In this document: in pieces, positions 12,587 to 20,115 of the stretch | Numbering within the stretch: position 1 is the first letter of the stretch | How the letters are laid out: every line of letters begins with the position of its first letter | Assembly: GCA_002779425.1 (NCBI GenBank) | Contig: PEWP01000015.1 | Coordinates: 1 to 21,069 of the forward strand | DNA length: 21,069 nt | Direction of reading: 5' to 3' | Source: a bacterium (Candidatus Gribaldobacteria) CG07_land_8_20_14_0_80_33_18 | GTDB lineage: Bacteria; Patescibacteriota; Minisyncoccia; Minisyncoccales; CG1-02-41-26 | Made by a program: the position numbers and the translations under genes | Notes under the pieces: generated by a model | What the model saw: the letters and a program-made list of their open reading frames with translations, nothing else | Told to the model about the DNA's origin: nothing | Databases searched by the model: none

Positions 12587-13228
12587 TTATTTACCCTGTG
12601 GAATCCCTTTTCGTGGGAATTTCGTCTTTGACGAAATTATTCCACGGGGTGAATTTTTTATATATTTGTTATTCGACCTTTTTTCTTTTTTAATTAGTTG
12701 AATTAATTTAGAAACTAATTTCTTTGGATTACTATCAAAAACAATCTTTTTTTCCGGCCGATGCCCTCTTTTTAGAATCTCTGGAATTAAATCAGCCGTC
12801 CCGCCAGAATTTTCTAAAACTCCAATGGGAAGTTTTGCTTCAAAAGCAACGGTAAATTCATTGAGAGTGCCTGTCCGACCACAAATAATTATTACGCCAT
12901 CAGCCGCTTTTGTCAAAATAAGATTGCGACCAACATAATCAAAACCAGTATAAACAATTAAATCAAATTTATCTATCGGTAAATGGTAAACCCTAATATG
13001 TTCTTTTTCGGAACTGGCTGGAGAAAAACCAATACTTGTTCCTTTAATTTCTTTCGCTCCTTTGGCAGCGAAATAAGGAGCGCCAGTCGTAGCCCCGGTT
13101 AACAAAACCCCTCTCTGACGGATAATTTCTTTACCGACTTCTTCTGACAATTGTTTTATTTTTAGACAACAATGGCTAATATCAGCGGCTCCAGAAACAA
13201 CAATTTTATATTTTGAATCATTCCCCAT
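12587..13228 (-). CDS. SLOG-superfamily (LOG/TIGR00725-like) nucleotide-binding protein
   Basis: 213 aa. Rossmann-like start KIVVSGAADI, then GVLLTGATTGAPYFAAKGAKE near residues 40-60, DYVGRNLILTKAADGVIIICG and GRTGTLNEFTVAFEAKLPIGVLE near 115-140, corresponding to the GG-x-GT-x-x-E nucleotide-binding loop of the SLOG clan with CGRTGT replacing PGGTGT. The closest named relatives are cytokinin-riboside phosphoribohydrolase LOG and TIGR00725 proteins; I would not assign a reaction. The domain appears to end near residue 185; the last 25-30 residues (KNSPRGIISSKTKFPRKG) come from a palindromic DNA element at 12593-12650, so the tail is probably acquired. A TATAAT at 13237-13242 lies just before the start. 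Confidence 0.82.
   Translation of the reverse strand: MGNDSKYKIVVSGAADISHCCLKIKQLSEEVGKEIIRQRGVLLTGATTGAPYFAAKGAKEIKGTSIGFSPASSEKEHIRVYHLPIDKFDLIVYTGFDYVGRNLILTKAADGVIIICGRTGTLNEFTVAFEAKLPIGVLENSGGTADLIPEILKRGHRPEKKIVFDSNPKKLVSKLIQLIKKEKRSNNKYIKNSPRGIISSKTKFPRKGIPQGK
12593..12650. repeat. Nested palindromic element forming the 3' end of the SLOG gene
   Basis: Outer arms ACCCTGTGGAAT (12593-12604) and ATTCCACGGGGT (12639-12650) are inverted copies with one mismatch. Inside, AATTTCGTC (12618-12626) and GACGAAATT (12630-12638) form a perfect 9-bp stem with a TTT loop. It is translated as part of the protein tail and ends 3 bp from the stop codon. No terminator-type T-run follows it. Confidence 0.75.
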
Positions 13229-13237
13229 ACCCCGTAA

Positions 13238-13561
13238 TTATAACATATTCATTCTAAATTCGTAGCCGTGCTTTTCAAAACCGAGTTTTTTATAAAAACG
13301 ATGAACTTTCGGCCGAGAAAAGCGACTAGTACAAATTAACTTGTAACAACCGCTTTTTTTAGCTTCTTCTATTAAAACTTTCATAATTTTTGTCCCATAA
13401 CCTTTGTCTCGGTAATTTTCTTTTACAAAAACATCTTCCACCAACCCAAAAGGTTCTTTATGCAAGTCATTGGTTAAAATATAAAGAAAAACTCTGGCTA
13501 TTTCTTTATTTTTTTCTAAAATCAAAATTTTCAATCCTTTATAACCAATAATTCCACACAT
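13238..13561 (-). CDS. GNAT-family N-acetyltransferase
   Basis: 107 aa, a minimal GNAT fold that transfers acetyl from acetyl-CoA to an amine. Motif A is intact: LVEDVFVKENYRDKGYGTKIMKVLI, with the R-D-K-G-Y-G pyrophosphate-binding loop, then CYKLICTS, and motif B-like RPKVHRFYKKLGFEKHGYEF. The length is short for the family because the N-terminal helices are reduced to MCGIIGYKGLKILILEKN. The substrate cannot be predicted. It lies between the tRNA-Arg gene and the SLOG gene on the same strand, with 9 bp to the latter. Confidence 0.9.
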   Translation of the reverse strand: MCGIIGYKGLKILILEKNKEIARVFLYILTNDLHKEPFGLVEDVFVKENYRDKGYGTKIMKVLIEEAKKSGCYKLICTSRFSRPKVHRFYKKLGFEKHGYEFRMNML

Positions 13562-13583
13562 AAGAAAAATTTAATAAATACAA

Positions 13584-13656
13584 TGCGCCTGACTGGACTC
13601 GAACCAGCAATCTTTGGCTCCGGAGGCCAATATTCTATCCATTGAACTACAGGCGC
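13584..13656 (-). tRNA. tRNA-Arg (anticodon CCG)
   Basis: 73 nt. Acceptor GCGCCTG pairs with CAGGCGC, discriminator A, no encoded CCA. The anticodon arm is TTGGC-CTCCGGA-GCCAA, giving CCG, which reads CGG. The T-arm GCTGG-TTCGAGT-CCAGT is near-perfect, and the D-arm has the normal TAGTTCAATGGATAGA form. It starts 0 bp after the TAG stop of the methyltransferase gene upstream, so it is likely cut from a common transcript. Confidence 0.96.
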
Positions 13657-14394
13657 CTACCTACCTTTATCAGCTATTGTCTTTTGGGCTATAATATAAA
13701 AATTTGAATTTGATAATCTTGGAGTAAATTTTCTTTCTGCCCCAACTAAAAATTCTCCGTCCTTTATTAAATTAAAATTTATTTCTCTAATTAACTTTAG
13801 CAACTTCTTTTTTGTAAAACAATGAAAATAACAATTTTTCATTCCTTGCCAATCCATTAAAATATCTCCAAAATCAAGTTTTGATTTCCCCAAAATTTTT
13901 AATAAACCAAATTTAAATATAATTTTTCTTGTTCTCCATTTTTGCCAAAGATTCCAAACTGTCAAAATCAATAAACCATCTGGTTTTAAAACTCTTTTGA
14001 TTTCTTTTAAAAGTTGCGTTTGAAATTCTTTTGAGGGAATATGATGGAAAAGAGCTATGGCATAAACCTTATCGAAATAGTTATCTGGAAATGGTAGGTT
14101 AATTACATTAGTAACTTTAAATTTTGCTTTCGAATACTTAATTTTGGCAATTTCAATTAGTTTTTCTGAAAAATCTGCGCCCGTGTAATCTACTTCCTTT
14201 TTATTAAAAAATTCATACCACTGTCCAACTCCGCAACCCAAATCTAAAATTCTTTCCCCCGGAATTGCATATTCGTCCACTAAAAACTTTGCTTCTGGCC
14301 AAGGTTTTTCGCGATATCTTGCAAACTCTTCGGCAATTAAGTTATACTTTTCTTTGGTTTCTCTTAAAAGGTATTCGGCGTAATCTTTTTTCAT
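13657..14394 (-). CDS. Trm9-like class I SAM-dependent methyltransferase
   Basis: 245 aa. The N-terminal KYNLIAEEFARYREKPWPEAKFL (residues 16-38) closely follows the Y-x-x-I-A-x-x-F-x-x-T/R-R-x-x-P-W-P start of the Trm9/ALKBH8 group. Then SAM motif I ILDLGCGVGQW (49-59), GADFSEKLIEIAK, VINLPFPDNYFDKVYAIALFHHI (post-I and motif IV with the A-x-x-H-H pattern of Trm9), and VLKPDGLLILTVWN. Eukaryotic Trm9 with Trm112 methylates cm5U34 in tRNA to mcm5U34. Here it stands head-to-head with Elp3, the enzyme that makes the cm5U precursor, with 6 bp between starts, which supports a wobble-uridine role. No Trm112 is in the window. A generic small-molecule methyltransferase is the alternative. Confidence 0.8.
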   Translation of the reverse strand: MKKDYAEYLLRETKEKYNLIAEEFARYREKPWPEAKFLVDEYAIPGERILDLGCGVGQWYEFFNKKEVDYTGADFSEKLIEIAKIKYSKAKFKVTNVINLPFPDNYFDKVYAIALFHHIPSKEFQTQLLKEIKRVLKPDGLLILTVWNLWQKWRTRKIIFKFGLLKILGKSKLDFGDILMDWQGMKNCYFHCFTKKKLLKLIREINFNLIKDGEFLVGAERKFTPRLSNSNFYIIAQKTIADKGR

Positions 14395-14400
14395 AAAATT

Positions 14401-16014
14401 ATGGAAACTTTAGAAAAAATTGTTTTAGAAATGTTAAAAACTCGAATTAAAACTCGGAAAGATTTAGATTCTTTTAAAAGAAGTATGGCAAAAAAATATA
14501 AAATACTTTGCCCCAGCAATGTTAAACTACTTAAAATTTATCATGAATTAGCTGAAAATAAAAGTGTTAAATCTTCAAAAAATATTGAAAATCTGCTCCG
14601 GACAAGACCAATTCGTTCTCTTTCCGGGATAATCAATGTCTCGGTTTTAACCAAACCCTTCCCTTGTCCGGGTAAATGTCTTTACTGTCCTTTGGAAAAA
14701 GGCATTCCTAAAAGTTATTTAAAAGATGAACCAGCGGTCCAGAGAGCAATTTTAACTGATTTTAATCCTTATTTACAAGTAAAAACTCGGCTCCAAAGTT
14801 TAGAAAAAATTGGCCATCCCATTGATAAAATTGAATTGCGGCTCATTGGAGGAACGTGGTCGTATTATCCCAAGCAATACCAGTGTTGGTTTATTAAAAG
14901 ATGTTTTCAAGCTTGTAATGAGTGGGGTAAGCAAAAAAGCTCAAAGCTCAAAACGCAAAACGCAAAATTACAACTCAAAACTAAAAACTTAAAGAATATC
15001 CAAAAAAAGAACGAAAAAACAAAACAGAGAATTATTGGGTTATCTATTGAAACTCGGCCTGATTTCATTGATACCAAAGAAATAAAAAGATTACGGGAGC
15101 TTGGAGTAACCAGAGTGGAATTGGGAGTACAGAGCATTTACGATGATGTTTTAAAGTTAAATAGAAGAGGGCATGGGGTTAAAGCGATAATTAAAGCAAC
15201 AAAACTTTTAAAAGATGCCGGATTTAAGATTTGTTATCAAATGATGCCAAATTTACCTGGTTCTAATTTAAAAAAAGATATAAAAATGTTTGAAGAAATT
15301 TTTGAAAATCCCGATTTTAAACCCGATCTTTTAAAAATTTATCCCTTGGCCTTAGTTAAAAATGCGCCTTTATACAAATGGTATAAAAAAGGCAAATTTA
15401 AACCTTATCCCAATAAAAAATTGATTGAATTGCTAATAGAAATTAAAAAGAGAATTCCTTACTATTGCCGAATCCAAAGAATTATGCGAGATATTCCCTC
15501 AAAAGATATTATTGAGGGCGGAGCAAAAATTTCAAATTTAAGAGAACTAATCCAAAAAGAAATGAAAAAAAGACAATTAAAACGAAGCGAAGCGTTTAAA
15601 TGCAAATGTATTAGATGCCGAGAAATTAGAGAAAATTATGACCCAAAAGAGAAAATCTATCTCTTTCGACAAGATTATGAGGCCTCGGGCGGAAAAGAAA
15701 TATTTTTAAGTTTCGAAAATAAAAAACGGGAAAAACTCTATGCCTTGCTCCGTCTTCGCTTGCCGGCGTTGAAAGGGACAGCGATAATTCGCGAAGTTCA
15801 TACTTATGGCCAGATGTTGCCAGTAGGTGAAAAATCTCTCTCGCCTCAACATCAAGGATTAGGGAAAAAATTAATAAAAATTGCTGAAGGAATTACAAAA
15901 AAGAAATTCGGGGTAAAAAAAATCGCGGTTATTTCTGGAATCGGAGTCCGCGATTATTACCGAAGAAAATTAGGTTATCGATTGAAAGATACCTATATGA
16001 TAAAATTTATTTAA
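14401..16014 (+). CDS. elp3: Elp3: tRNA U34 carboxymethyl-forming radical SAM/acetyltransferase
   Basis: 537 aa. Elp3 uses acetyl-CoA and a SAM-derived radical to put a carboxymethyl-type group on C5 of wobble uridine; bacterial and archaeal forms act without the other Elongator subunits. Radical SAM centre CPGKCLYC with Cys89, Cys93, Cys96; then SYLKDEPAVQRAILTDFNPYLQVKTRL, GHPIDKIELRLIGGTWSYYP, IGLSIETRPDF, TRVELGVQSIYDDVL, GFKICYQMMPNLPGS. A Cys-rich CKCIRCREI follows, and the C-terminal GNAT domain has HTYGQMLPVGE, HQGLGKKLIKIAE, and ISGIGVRDYYRRKLGY. A 7-bp tandem repeat adds a lysine-rich insert near residues 180-198. Overlaps convergent NIF3 by 8 bp. Very confident. Confidence 0.97.
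   Translation: METLEKIVLEMLKTRIKTRKDLDSFKRSMAKKYKILCPSNVKLLKIYHELAENKSVKSSKNIENLLRTRPIRSLSGIINVSVLTKPFPCPGKCLYCPLEKGIPKSYLKDEPAVQRAILTDFNPYLQVKTRLQSLEKIGHPIDKIELRLIGGTWSYYPKQYQCWFIKRCFQACNEWGKQKSSKLKTQNAKLQLKTKNLKNIQKKNEKTKQRIIGLSIETRPDFIDTKEIKRLRELGVTRVELGVQSIYDDVLKLNRRGHGVKAIIKATKLLKDAGFKICYQMMPNLPGSNLKKDIKMFEEIFENPDFKPDLLKIYPLALVKNAPLYKWYKKGKFKPYPNKKLIELLIEIKKRIPYYCRIQRIMRDIPSKDIIEGGAKISNLRELIQKEMKKRQLKRSEAFKCKCIRCREIRENYDPKEKIYLFRQDYEASGGKEIFLSFENKKREKLYALLRLRLPALKGTAIIREVHTYGQMLPVGEKSLSPQHQGLGKKLIKIAEGITKKKFGVKKIAVISGIGVRDYYRRKLGYRLKDTYMIKFI
14939..14993. repeat. Tandem heptamer repeat inside elp3 (about eight units)
   Basis: Units GCTCAAA, GCTCAAA, ACGCAAA, ACGCAAA, ATTACA (one base short), ACTCAAA, ACTAAAA, ACTTAAA. 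They encode SKLKTQN, AKLQLKT, KNL in frame, between NEWGKQ and the conserved IIGLSIETRP of the radical SAM domain. Together with the ileS and polX repeats it shows one recurring 7-bp architecture. Confidence 0.85.
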
Positions 16015-16951
16015 CTCTTGAAATTCTGATTAATCCCGAACAAGGGGTGAGCTCAATTTTTTCTTTTTCTAATTCGTCCAAAAATATATTCATTCCTAAA
16101 GAATCAGAACTGATATGCCCGGCAATAACCACATTGATATTTGCCGCCTCTGCTTCTTTTCTGTGCTCTTCTGATTGATGCATTGATAAAATTGTTCCAA
16201 TTCCGGCAATTGCCATTTTTTCATAAAGTTTTGGAGAACCTTCAGTACCGCCGGTAATTTCAGCTATGGCAATTTTCCCGCATCTCCTTTCCGCGCTCCC
16301 GGTTGAAATTTTTGGTCCAAATCCCAGTTTGGTCGCTTCTTTGTATTCCGGGACTTCCTTTAAAATTCTCATCAAATCCTCAACTCTTTCCGGTTTATTT
16401 TTTTCAACCAAATTTTTCAAAAATTTTGCCGCCAAATTGTCAGCCGGAGTGTGAATATTTATTAAGTTTATCCCCAAAAGTTTTGCCGTCTGGACTGTTT
16501 CTTGCTGATTTAAAACATTTACCCCCCTCGCCACTTCAGAAATCCTCTCTTTCATCAATCCCTCGGCAACATTTATCGGAACTCCATATAAATTTAAAAC
16601 ATCGGAGTGAAGGTCCATCACCTCAGAAAGGGCTGCCAATCCTTTTCCAACCGGATGATGGGCAATCACCAAATCAACTCCCAATTCTTTGGCCACTAAT
16701 AATTCGGCAGAATCAATATCAATTCCAATTAAAACTTTTTTGGCCTCAATATCCTTTGAAATATTATGAATTCTGCTATCTAAGTAGGGATTTTCCAATG
16801 CCTCCAAATCAAATTCCTCCTTTTCCTCATTTGGCAATTTTTCATATTTCTCTCTTTTTCTTTCTAAAAATTTCTTTACTCCTTCTTCCCCTCTAAAATC
16901 TGCCCCTATTCCCATTTTTAGCGCTAAATTAAAAATTTCTTTTATTTTCAT
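16007..16951 (-). CDS. NIF3 (DUF34) family protein
   Basis: 314 aa. Metal-site motifs: VLIGIDIDSAELLVAKELGVDLVIAHHP near residues 73-101 with the His-His-Pro pair, the mid-region INIHTPADNLAAKFL, and the end GHISSDSLGMNIF with CSGLIRISR. NIF3/DUF34 proteins are widespread dinuclear-metal proteins, sometimes compared with GTP cyclohydrolase I type 2, with no settled function. The N-terminal 60 residues (KKFLERKREKYEKL) are highly charged. It is the last gene after rtcB and a 44-aa ORF, 12 bp downstream of the latter, and overlaps the convergent elp3 end by 8 bp. Confidence 0.92.
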   Translation of the reverse strand: MKIKEIFNLALKMGIGADFRGEEGVKKFLERKREKYEKLPNEEKEEFDLEALENPYLDSRIHNISKDIEAKKVLIGIDIDSAELLVAKELGVDLVIAHHPVGKGLAALSEVMDLHSDVLNLYGVPINVAEGLMKERISEVARGVNVLNQQETVQTAKLLGINLINIHTPADNLAAKFLKNLVEKNKPERVEDLMRILKEVPEYKEATKLGFGPKISTGSAERRCGKIAIAEITGGTEGSPKLYEKMAIAGIGTILSMHQSEEHRKEAEAANINVVIAGHISSDSLGMNIFLDELEKEKIELTPCSGLIRISRVK

Positions 16952-16963
16952 ATTTTTTAAAAT

Positions 16964-17098
16964 TTATTCTTTAAAAAATCTTTTATAAAGTTCATTTATT
17001 AACTCTTCTTGTTTTTTAAAATCTAAAACTTCCCGGCGAATCCGCGCCTTTTCTTGCCGAATATATTTGCGTAAACTTCTGGGAAGTTTTTTGTTCAT
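16964..17098 (-). CDS. Small basic protein of 44 aa, unknown function
   Basis: ATG at 17098, TAA at 16964-16966. The sequence starts MNKKLPRSLRKYIRQEKARI and continues RREVLDFKKQEELINELYKRFFKE: a highly basic first half that should form a helix, then an amphipathic, acidic-basic second half. I recognise no named family. Support for it being real: it fills the only gap between rtcB and the NIF3 gene on the same strand, has a clean composition without low complexity, and ends 12 bp before the NIF3 ATG. Against: very short, with no clear Shine-Dalgarno. It could bind RNA or DNA; that is only a guess from charge. Confidence 0.55.
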   Translation of the reverse strand: MNKKLPRSLRKYIRQEKARIRREVLDFKKQEELINELYKRFFKE

Positions 17099-17104
17099 AA
17101 ATAA

Positions 17105-17125
17105 AAAAATCTTTTAGAGATTTTT
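17105..17125 (-). terminator. Possible weak intrinsic terminator after rtcB
   Basis: On the minus strand AAAAATC and GATTTTT form a 7-bp stem with loop TCTAAAA, followed by T-rich sequence. It is almost all A-U, so weak, and lies just before the 44-aa gene ATG. It might cause partial termination between rtcB and the downstream genes. Confidence 0.3.
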
Positions 17126-17172
17126 GCATATGAGGTTCTTACATCTTATCCTGTTTTAAATTTAAATTCAAG

Positions 17173-20115
17173 TTATTCTCCTTTTATCACTGCTAAAGGC
17201 TTCAATTTTGCTACTTTCTTAGATAAACCAGCATTATGAACTATATTCACTATTTCATCAATATCCTTATAAGCAATGGGCGCTTCTTCAGCAATGCCCC
17301 GCATTGAAAAGCATTTAACAATAATTCCTCTTTGTTTTAAATTTCTCACTACTTCTTGCCCAGAGATCCTTCTGACTGCTTCATGGCGCGACATCGTACG
17401 TCCAGCGCCGTGACAAGTTGAGTAGAACGCCTCTTCTCCCTCTTTCGTCCCCACTAAAACATAGGAAGCTGTGCCCATACTCCCAGGGATAAGCACTGGC
17501 TGACCCCAGGGCTGATATTTTTTTGGAATTTCAGGATGGCCAGGCGGAAAAGCCCGAGTTGCTCCCTTGCGATGGACAGCGACTTCCATCTCTTTTCCAT
17601 CAATTATATATTTTTCTTTTTTAATAATATTATGGGCAACATCATAGAGCGCCACCAACGGTGAAGCTTTCTCTCCTAAAACTAAGTTCCAAGCTTTTCT
17701 AATGAAATGAGCTATCATTTGGCGATTAGCCCAGGCATAATTGGCAGCCGCCGCCATTGCTGAAAAATATCTCTGACCTTCAGGGGAGTTAAAAGGAACG
17801 CAAGCAAACTCTCTATCTGGAACTTTAATTCTATATCTTTGCATAGCCGGGATCATTGTTCTTAAATAGTCGGTACAAACCTGGTGACCAAGCCCACGCG
17901 AGCCACAATGAATCATTATTATAATTTGGTCTTTAAATAGTCCGAAAATCTCGGCTACTTCCGCATCAAAAATTTCTTCAACTTTATCAAGTTCACAGAA
18001 ATGATTTCCCGAGCCGAGAGTTCCAACCTGATCCCTTCCGCGATTTTTAGCGTGGGGAGAAACAGCTGAGGCATTTGCCCATTCCAATCTTCCTTCCGAT
18101 TCACAGTTTTCAATATCCTCTTTCTCTCCATAGCCTTGTTCTACTAACCTTTTTGCCCCACCCTCTAAAATTTTATCTATTTGGTCAATTGAAAATTTTA
18201 TTTGTCTTCCTCTCCCCAGACCAGAAGGGACTTCTTTTTGAATTTCCGTAGTTAATTTATCTAAATATGGTTTAATATCTTTTTCTGAATATTCTGATTT
18301 TAATAATTTCATCCCGCAATTGATGTCATATCCGCAGTTTGAAACCACAAAATTATTAGCGACAAAATTATGGTCTGGATGGTTAACCGTAAAGTCGTAA
18401 ACGTAACCCTTGAAGGGAATTTTTTTGATTTCCGAAACTTCATCCCAAATTGCCCCGCTTTTGCCTAATCCCTTCGTTACATTTTTTATAAATTCTTTAA
18501 ACTTCGGAAATTGACCAACAAATGGTCGCGACAGACCTCTTCCTCCTCGGACGATTAATTTATCAAGTTTTCTTTCGTCCCGTTTCTCCCAATTTATTAC
18601 ACCTTTTCGACTTCTTATTCTCTGAGACAAAATTTTTTCTTTAATAAATTGCTGTTTTGATCTCATATAACTCACTGCTAAATTTGCTAAAAGCCGCTTT
18701 TCTTGGTTATATTCATAATTAATCTTTCCCCATAAATTGATAAGGTTCGCCGGCTGAGAAGAAAAAATCAATCTCAGGCGATAAGATAATTGACCATTTT
18801 TATTTTTTTGCTCCTTTCGTTGACTTATTTTATTGGTTTTAACGCCAAATTCATTTAAAAGTTTTGCGATTTGAGAAAGAAATTTTTTACCGCTTGCTAG
18901 ATATTTTTTGCTTTTATTAATCCCTAAAACTGATGCGTAAAAATTGAAGCCGTGTCTTTTATAGACAGCCGGAGAAGTTAATTCAGCTCCGAAGAAAGCT
19001 GCTAAGAACAATCTTTTTTGCCATAAAGGTAACTTAAAAATCCAAACTGGCAAAACAAAATTTTGGTTTACTTTATTGCCAATTGGTATTCCTAGCGCTT
19101 TTAGTAAAAGTACGAGACTTGATGATGTTACGCTCAAACTATTTTCAATTTCCTTGAATTGATATTCCCGATAAATGGTTCTGACGGTGTGATTTCTCTC
19201 TCTTTTTTGTAAAAAGGCTGTGAAACCAATGGTCTTCAGATCTTCTTTGAGTAATAATAGATCTTCCTTCTTTCCATAAAATGATATTCTTCCTCTTTTC
19301 CTTCCATTAGTAAAGTTCATTGATCCATCACCAAGCAAATATCCCATAATCTTTAATAAAACTGGGGAAGCTGGCGATGTTGATTTTAAAGGCAAGAGGT
19401 TTCTGAATTTCAGTCGGTTTATAACTTGCAAAAGTCCCTTCCCTCTTTCTTGTTGTTTCAATAATTCCCATTGTTTTCTAATATCTTTTTCGGTTACTAA
19501 TATAAAATCTTTAACTTTCTTATAGGGAACGCCTTCGTAAGGGTATATCGCCATCGTGTTTCCTCTATTAAGTTTACCAAGTGGACGCATGCCTATCGGA
19601 GTATAAAATGGGTGATCAGGTGTAGCATATACTTGTCTACCTGTTTTAGTTGTGACTTTAATAATTGAGGGATTAGCTTTTAATTTCCAGAGTCTTGAGA
19701 GATTTGTTTTTTGAATCTTCTTGACTTTAAAATTTAAACAGGTAATTTCATCAAACAAATGTCCATTTTGAAATTCACTGATTGGTACCCAATATCCTAA
19801 TGGATGAAAAATCTTTGTTTCTTTCGTTAAACACATTCCCGGCGAAATAATGCCATCAGAAATTCTGATGGCCGCTACCCCGCCAATGGGACTGGCATAA
19901 CCCTCATGACAATCAGGCATGGCTAAACCATATTTTTGAATGCCTGGTAGACAACATAAATTTATTAATTGTTCTAAGGACTTATCGCGAAAAATATCCT
20001 CTAACATTTTTTCGGAAGTATAAACCCTTGCCGGCGCTCGCATATCTTTCCTATAAGTTTTAGGAATTTCCCATAAGTAGTTATTTATTTTTACAAAATC
20101 TTTTTTTGAAAGCAT
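17173..20115 (-). CDS. rtcB: RtcB RNA-splicing ligase, intein-containing
   Basis: 980 aa as encoded; 481 aa after removing a 499-aa intein, normal for RtcB, the GTP- and Mn-dependent ligase joining 2',3'-cyclic phosphate or 3'-phosphate ends to 5'-OH RNA ends. Motifs: MPDCHEGYASPIGGVAA (66-82), ISPGM joined to CGYDINCGM carrying Mn ligands Asp and Cys, GTLGSGNHFCELD, IMIHCGSRGLGHQ, YDVAHNIIKKE, PGSMGTASYVL, and CHGAGRTMSR with the guanylylated His. All catalytic residues I can identify are present. The 5' leader has no Shine-Dalgarno. A terminator separates it from the upstream gene. The archease C-terminus two genes upstream matches the known RtcB activator. Confidence 0.97.
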   Translation of the reverse strand: MLSKKDFVKINNYLWEIPKTYRKDMRAPARVYTSEKMLEDIFRDKSLEQLINLCCLPGIQKYGLAMPDCHEGYASPIGGVAAIRISDGIISPGMCLTKETKIFHPLGYWVPISEFQNGHLFDEITCLNFKVKKIQKTNLSRLWKLKANPSIIKVTTKTGRQVYATPDHPFYTPIGMRPLGKLNRGNTMAIYPYEGVPYKKVKDFILVTEKDIRKQWELLKQQERGKGLLQVINRLKFRNLLPLKSTSPASPVLLKIMGYLLGDGSMNFTNGRKRGRISFYGKKEDLLLLKEDLKTIGFTAFLQKRERNHTVRTIYREYQFKEIENSLSVTSSSLVLLLKALGIPIGNKVNQNFVLPVWIFKLPLWQKRLFLAAFFGAELTSPAVYKRHGFNFYASVLGINKSKKYLASGKKFLSQIAKLLNEFGVKTNKISQRKEQKNKNGQLSYRLRLIFSSQPANLINLWGKINYEYNQEKRLLANLAVSYMRSKQQFIKEKILSQRIRSRKGVINWEKRDERKLDKLIVRGGRGLSRPFVGQFPKFKEFIKNVTKGLGKSGAIWDEVSEIKKIPFKGYVYDFTVNHPDHNFVANNFVVSNCGYDINCGMKLLKSEYSEKDIKPYLDKLTTEIQKEVPSGLGRGRQIKFSIDQIDKILEGGAKRLVEQGYGEKEDIENCESEGRLEWANASAVSPHAKNRGRDQVGTLGSGNHFCELDKVEEIFDAEVAEIFGLFKDQIIIMIHCGSRGLGHQVCTDYLRTMIPAMQRYRIKVPDREFACVPFNSPEGQRYFSAMAAAANYAWANRQMIAHFIRKAWNLVLGEKASPLVALYDVAHNIIKKEKYIIDGKEMEVAVHRKGATRAFPPGHPEIPKKYQPWGQPVLIPGSMGTASYVLVGTKEGEEAFYSTCHGAGRTMSRHEAVRRISGQEVVRNLKQRGIIVKCFSMRGIAEEAPIAYKDIDEIVNIVHNAGLSKKVAKLKPLAVIKGE
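18337..19833 (-). mobile_element. Intein with LAGLIDADG endonuclease in RtcB
   Basis: 499 aa, from Cys95 (CLTKETKIFHPLGYWV) to Ser-Asn (NNFVVSN), with Cys as +1 residue. Block B is YATPDHPFYTPIG; endonuclease motifs are IMGYLLGDG and LAAFFGAEL (acids Asp and Glu present); block F is VYDFTVNHPDHNFVANNF. The penultimate residue is Ser instead of the usual His, known in some active inteins. It sits three residues before the Mn-binding Asp of CGYDINCG, so unspliced RtcB cannot be active. Confidence 0.95.

Noticed and set aside
13584..13656. tRNA-Arg as integration (attachment) site
   Set aside because: No integrase and no partial tRNA copy in the window.
16303..16896. Plus-strand open frame of 197 codons
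   Set aside because: Antisense to the NIF3 gene; proline/leucine-rich with no motif.
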